A stretch of DNA of 15,574 nt, taken from positions 1-15,574 of the forward strand of contig DLDC01000222.1 of the NCBI GenBank assembly GCA_002480935.1. Direction: 5' to 3'. Below the pieces are notes generated by a model. The model did no database searches, was not told the origin of the DNA, and saw only the letters and a program-made list of their open reading frames with translations. Each line of letters starts with the position of its first letter. The first letter of the stretch is position 1. The DNA comes from Prevotella sp. UBA7782 (GTDB lineage Bacteria > Bacteroidota > Bacteroidia > Bacteroidales > Bacteroidaceae). Positions 12,205-15,574 of the stretch are shown here, in pieces. The position numbers and the translations under genes are program-made.

Positions 12205-13287
12205 ATGCCGATGCAAGACGATATAATGACCGATGACGAGCTGGATGAGCTTGAAGGTGGCAGTGACGGGCAGCTGTATGAGCATTTCCGTATAGAAGTA
12301 GACAAAGGACAGAAGCCGGTCAGGATAGACAAGTATCTTGCCGAATGCCTGCAACACTCCAGTCGCAATCGTATACAGAAGGCGGCTGATGCCGGATATA
12401 TATATGTTGGCGGCCAACCTGTGAAGAGCAACTACAAGGTAAGGCCGCTGGATGTGGTCACGCTCATGCTCAACAGGCCTCCGCACGACAACACCATAGA
12501 GGCTGAGGATATTCCCCTTGACATAGTATATGAGGATGACGACGTGATGGTTGTCAACAAACCCGCCGGGCTGGTGGTGCATCCCGGAGCCGGAAACTTT
12601 CACGGCACGCTCATCAATGCTGTGGCCTGGCATCTGCGCGACCTGAAAGATTTTGACCCTAACGACCCTGAAGTGGGTCTCGTACATCGTATAGACAAGG
12701 ACACCAGCGGTCTGCTTGTCGTGGCCAAGACACCCGATGCCAAGACCGGACTGGGCAAACAGTTTTTCAACAAAACCACTCACCGAAGCTATAATGCCCT
12801 GGTCTGGGGCAATCTCACCGAAGACGAGGGACGCATAGAGGGTAATATAGCCCGCGACCCGCGCGACAGGCTGCGCATGAAGGTGTTTGCCCCCGACTCC
12901 GGCATAGGCAAGCCGGCCGTCACCCACTGGCGTGTGCTGGAGCGCTTCGGCTATGTTACGTTTGTGGAGTGTGTGCTCGAGACGGGGCGCACCCATCAGA
13001 TAAGAGCCCACATGCGCTCCATCGGCCATCCCCTCTTCGGCGATGAGCGATACGGCGGCACTGAGATACTGCGCGGACAACGCAGCAGCACCTATAAGGC
13101 ATTCATCATGAACTGCTTCAAACTATGTCCGCGGCAGGCCCTGCATGCACGTACGCTGGGCTTTGTGCATCCCATCACGGGGCAGCAGATGGACTTTACC
13201 AGCGAGCTGCCTGCAGATATGAGCCAGCTGCTCAGCAAGTGGAGGGCTTACATCAGCGGCACTACCAATGATACTTTTGCAGAATAA
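12205..13287 (+). CDS. rluD: RluA/RluD-family 23S rRNA pseudouridine synthase
   Basis: This 360-residue protein converts specific uridines in 23S rRNA to pseudouridine. The N-terminal S4 RNA-binding domain (about 38-90) contains VRIDKYLAECLQHSSRNRIQ and GYIYVGGQPVKSNYKVRPLD. The catalytic domain holds VVNKPAGLVVHPG (116-128), the active-site motif GLVHRIDKDTSGLLVVAKT with Asp164 as the expected nucleophile, and the later ETGRTHQIRAHM and HPLFGDERYGG segments. This pattern is of the RluA family, and the S4 domain and length favour RluC/RluD. The target positions cannot be read from the sequence. The ATG at 12205 and another at 12211 are both possible; the first 25 residues are an acidic extension. 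It lies 8 bp after the PASTA gene and 21 bp before ddl. Confidence 0.95.
   Translation: MPMQDDIMTDDELDELEGGSDGQLYEHFRIEVDKGQKPVRIDKYLAECLQHSSRNRIQKAADAGYIYVGGQPVKSNYKVRPLDVVTLMLNRPPHDNTIEAEDIPLDIVYEDDDVMVVNKPAGLVVHPGAGNFHGTLINAVAWHLRDLKDFDPNDPEVGLVHRIDKDTSGLLVVAKTPDAKTGLGKQFFNKTTHRSYNALVWGNLTEDEGRIEGNIARDPRDRLRMKVFAPDSGIGKPAVTHWRVLERFGYVTFVECVLETGRTHQIRAHMRSIGHPLFGDERYGGTEILRGQRSSTYKAFIMNCFKLCPRQALHARTLGFVHPITGQQMDFTSELPADMSQLLSKWRAYISGTTNDTFAE
13272..13279 (+). promoter_or_regulatory. Possible internal ddl promoter inside the rluD 3' end
   Basis: TACTTTTG followed by CA matches the -7 consensus and ends 29 bp before the ddl ATG, within the 19-33 bp range seen at other starts here. It is made of the last codons of rluD. 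No TTG -33 element is seen, so it may be chance. Confidence 0.35.
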
Positions 13288-13308
13288 CATATTATCAAAT
13301 CATCAGAT

Positions 13309-14313
13309 ATGAAAGAAATTAAGCGTACCATTGCCATCGTGTGTGGTGGCGATTCTTCAGAGCATGATGTGTCGATGCGCTCGGCACAAGGCCTTTATTC
13401 TTTTTTCGATAAAGAACGTTATGACGTATATATCGTCGACGTGAAAGGCCAGGACTGGCATGTTGATTTTCAGAACGGCACCACGGCACCCATCGACCGC
13501 AACGACTTCTCGTTCGAGAAAGACGGCAAGGCTGTAGTGTTCGATTATGCTTATATCACCATTCACGGACAGCCAGGCGAGAACGGCCCCATGCAGGGCT
13601 ACTTCGACCTGATACATTTGCCTTACTCTACAAGTGGCGTGCTGGTTGAGGCCATGACTTTCGACAAGTATGTGCTCAACAATTATCTGCGTGGATTCGG
13701 CGTCAGGGTGGCTCCCAGCATCAGGGTGCGCCGCGGCGAAGAAGATCGTCTGACCGAGAAAGAAGTCATGGAGAAGGTGGGTATGCCGTGTTTCGTAAAG
13801 CCCACTGCCGACGGCAGCAGCTTCGGAGTGAGCAAGGTGAAGAACTGGGACCAGTTGGCACCGGCCCTGCGCACAGCTTTCATGGAGAGCAACGAGGTGA
13901 TGATAGAGGGCTTCCTCGACGGAACCGAAATCTCGGTGGGCGTTTACAAGACGCGCCACAAGAGTGTTGTGTTCCCCGCTACCGAGGTGGTTACGAAGAA
14001 CGAGTTCTTCGATTACAACGCCAAGTATAACGGTCAGGTGCAGGAAATAACTCCTGCGCGCCTCTCACCAGAAACCACAGAGAAGGTGAGAAAGGAAACC
14101 AGCCATATCTATGACATCCTTCATGCCAATGGCATCATACGCATAGACTACATCATCTCGAAAGACGCTCAGGGCAACGATCAGGTGAACATGCTGGAAA
14201 TAAACACCACTCCGGGCATGACAGCTACCAGCTTCATACCCCAGCAGGTGCGTGCCGCCGGCATGGACATCAAGGATGTGCTCACCGACGTGGTAGAGAA
14301 CCAATTTGAATAA
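13309..14313 (+). CDS. ddl: D-alanine--D-alanine ligase
   Basis: Ddl joins two D-alanines using ATP to supply the dipeptide that MurF adds to peptidoglycan precursors. The 334-residue cytoplasmic protein has the ATP-grasp layout: the N-terminal VCGGDSSEHDVSMRSAQ, HGQPGENGPMQGYFDLIHLPYSTSGV for the first D-Ala site, FVKPTADGSSFGVSKV for ATP binding, EGFLDGTEISVGV, the omega-type loop YNAKYNGQVQEITPARLS, and the C-terminal metal and substrate site IRIDYI, MLEINTTPGMTATSFIPQQ. The YNAKY segment and overall pattern indicate the D-Ala-D-Ala, not D-Ala-D-Lac, class. The length is at the family norm. It follows rluD by 21 bp and ends 4 bp before the acyltransferase gene, so translation of the latter may be coupled to it. 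Confidence 0.97.
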   Translation: MKEIKRTIAIVCGGDSSEHDVSMRSAQGLYSFFDKERYDVYIVDVKGQDWHVDFQNGTTAPIDRNDFSFEKDGKAVVFDYAYITIHGQPGENGPMQGYFDLIHLPYSTSGVLVEAMTFDKYVLNNYLRGFGVRVAPSIRVRRGEEDRLTEKEVMEKVGMPCFVKPTADGSSFGVSKVKNWDQLAPALRTAFMESNEVMIEGFLDGTEISVGVYKTRHKSVVFPATEVVTKNEFFDYNAKYNGQVQEITPARLSPETTEKVRKETSHIYDILHANGIIRIDYIISKDAQGNDQVNMLEINTTPGMTATSFIPQQVRAAGMDIKDVLTDVVENQFE

Positions 14314-14317
14314 GCCT

Positions 14318-15469
14318 ATGAATACCCCCAAAGAGTTTGATGACATCAGGCCTTTTGAGCCTGAGGAGATGCCCGCAGCCTTCGACCGGTTGCTTGCCAA
14401 CGATGGCTTCAGAAAGGTGCTGGCGTGGATATACCCCAACGTTCCGCTCGATGTGTTGAGCCAGAAGCTCAAGGCGTGCAAGACGCTCATGGACTTTCAG
14501 CTCAACTTTATCTACACCGTGGTGCAGAAAATCATGGATAAGGCGAGCCAAGGCTACGACATGGATGCCACAAATTTGGACCGTCAGGCCAACTACACCT
14601 TCATAAGCAACCACCGCGACATCGTTCTTGATGCGGCATTGCTTGACATGCTGCTGGTTGATAACCATTTCTCCACCACTTGCGAGATAGCCATCGGCGA
14701 CAACCTTCTCTCGCTTCCATGGGTGAAGGATGTGGTGCGGCTCAACAAGGCTTTTCTTGTTCAGCGCTCATTGTCGCCCCGTGAGATGCTCTTTGCAAGC
14801 AAGCGGTTGTCTGAATATATGCATTATGCCATCTCTGTGAAGCACGAAAATATCTGGATAGCACAACGGGAGGGTAGGGCAAAAGACTCTAACGACCGTA
14901 CGCAGAAGGCTATCCTGCAGATGATGGCCATGGGTGGAGAGGGCAGCATCGTTGAGCGGCTGCTGTCACTGCACATCGTGCCGCTGGCCATATCGTATGA
15001 GTTTGATCCCTGCGACTTTCTCAAGGCGAAGGAATTACAGCAAAGACGCGATACGCCCGACTTCCATAAAGGTCCCAACGACGACAATATCAGTATGCGC
15101 ACGGGCATACTCGGCTTTAAGGGTCATGTGCATTACCACGCCGCCCCATGCCTGGACAACTTCCTGAAGCAACTGGATGGCAGCCTGCCTAAGAGTGAGC
15201 TGTATGCCAAGATATGCGGCCAGATAGACCGTGAGATACACTTGGGCTACAGGCTGTGGCCGTCTAACTATGCTGCCCTCGATATGCTGCATGGCTCAGA
15301 CCGGCATTCCGCCCATTATACGCCTCAGGACAAGCTGGCATTCTGCAAGTATATAGACGGCCAGCTGGCCAAGATAGACTTGCCAGACAAGGATGATGAG
15401 TTCCTTAGACGCAGCATGCTCACCATGTATGCCTATCCTGCGGCCAACCAGTTGGCTGCTAAGAAGTAA
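14318..15469 (+). CDS. PlsC-like phospholipid/glycerol acyltransferase
   Basis: This 383-residue protein probably transfers an acyl chain to a glycerophosphate or related acceptor at the inner membrane. The core PlsC-type features are FISNHRDIVLDAALL (about 95-109), with catalytic-type His99, and the acceptor-binding motif WIAQREGRAKDSNDRTQ (EGR at 185-187). His99 is six residues before Asp105 (HX5D) instead of the classic HX4D spacing; Asp101 could also be considered. The regions flanking the core (1-90 and 240-383) are mostly hydrophilic and longer than in minimal PlsC. There is no obvious transmembrane helix. I took the ATG at 14318, 4 bp after the ddl stop; a TTG at 14306 overlapping ddl is possible. 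It is the last gene of the operon. The substrate is unknown. Confidence 0.85.
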   Translation: MNTPKEFDDIRPFEPEEMPAAFDRLLANDGFRKVLAWIYPNVPLDVLSQKLKACKTLMDFQLNFIYTVVQKIMDKASQGYDMDATNLDRQANYTFISNHRDIVLDAALLDMLLVDNHFSTTCEIAIGDNLLSLPWVKDVVRLNKAFLVQRSLSPREMLFASKRLSEYMHYAISVKHENIWIAQREGRAKDSNDRTQKAILQMMAMGGEGSIVERLLSLHIVPLAISYEFDPCDFLKAKELQQRRDTPDFHKGPNDDNISMRTGILGFKGHVHYHAAPCLDNFLKQLDGSLPKSELYAKICGQIDREIHLGYRLWPSNYAALDMLHGSDRHSAHYTPQDKLAFCKYIDGQLAKIDLPDKDDEFLRRSMLTMYAYPAANQLAAKK

Positions 15470-15504
15470 GCGTAAGTGGGCTTTGCCCCGCCTGTTATAA
15501 TGAT

Positions 15505-15556
15505 AAATCCACCGCAGAATTTCGTTTGAAAGGGTTCTGCGGTGGATTTTATTTGT
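15505..15556 (+). terminator. Strong terminator at the operon end
   Basis: AAATCCACCGCAGAA (15505-15519) and TTCTGCGGTGGATTT (15535-15549) form a perfect 15-bp stem with a 15-nt loop. It is followed by a T-rich tail (TATTTGTTT). It lies 35 bp after the acyltransferase stop. The 5' arm begins with A residues, so it might also work on the other strand. Confidence 0.88.
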
Positions 15557-15574
15557 TTGACTGGCATGTATATC

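Noticed and set aside
12109..13080. 323-codon minus-strand frame opposite rluD
   Set aside because: It is antisense to a complete, motif-bearing rluD and has no family features. Long antisense frames are expected from the codon bias of these genes; similar ones lie opposite pta, murF and folP.

Overview
The window reads as an ordinary chromosomal stretch of a Bacteroidota bacterium, most likely of the Prevotellaceae type. The strongest evidence is the promoter grammar: at least nine intergenic sites match the Bacteroidota sigma factor -7 element TAnnTTTG. Four of these (murF, rpmH, the PASTA gene and the membrane-protein gene) also have a TTG/TTTG -33 element 19-21 bp upstream. Ribosome binding sites are weak and A-rich. 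The neighbourhoods pta-ackA, folP-cdaA, efp/rpmH and PASTA-rluD-ddl-acyltransferase are also familiar from this phylum. The family-level assignment is inference.

Layout. (1) 24-2320, minus strand: a pta-ackA operon, the phosphotransacetylase/acetate kinase route that yields ATP and acetate. (2) 2321-3007: AT-rich spacer with promoter-like boxes on both strands. (3) 3008-3373, plus strand: a 121-residue stand-alone AraC-type DNA-binding domain whose 3' end overlaps that of cdaA. (4) 3351-4969, minus strand: folP (dihydropteroate synthase) followed by cdaA (membrane diadenylate cyclase). (5) 5222-6526, plus strand: murF, divergent from folP, then an isolated tRNA-Pro(CGG) at 6643-6715. (6) 6757-7402: a gene-free, relatively GC-rich spacer packed with hairpins, the least explained part of the window. 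(7) 7403-8077, minus strand: a multi-pass membrane protein I cannot name. (8) 8184-8506: spacer with an 11-bp tandem repeat. (9) 8507-10273, minus strand: a family 2 glycosyltransferase followed by radC. (10) 10380-11292: efp (minus) and rpmH (plus), divergent from a shared spacer, each with its own promoter and terminator. (11) 11411-15469, plus strand: a compact operon of a two-PASTA membrane protein, an RluD-family pseudouridine synthase, D-Ala-D-Ala ligase and a PlsC-like acyltransferase, closed by a strong hairpin at 15505-15549.

Functionally the content is housekeeping. Acetate/ATP metabolism, folate synthesis, c-di-AMP signalling, and peptidoglycan precursor supply (Ddl makes the D-Ala-D-Ala that MurF attaches) sit beside translation (EF-P, L34, tRNA-Pro, 23S pseudouridylation) and envelope lipid or glycan enzymes. 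The PASTA protein sits next to ddl, which fits a role in peptidoglycan sensing.

I found no CRISPR array, insertion sequence, phage or obvious new defence system. The observations most worth a second look are the hairpin-rich spacer after the tRNA, the promoter lodged in the rpmH terminator, the promoter box almost touching the folP start codon, and the HX5D catalytic spacing of the acyltransferase. Three candidate upstream TTG starts (5198, 8153, 11375) lie inside -7 boxes and were replaced with downstream ATG starts.
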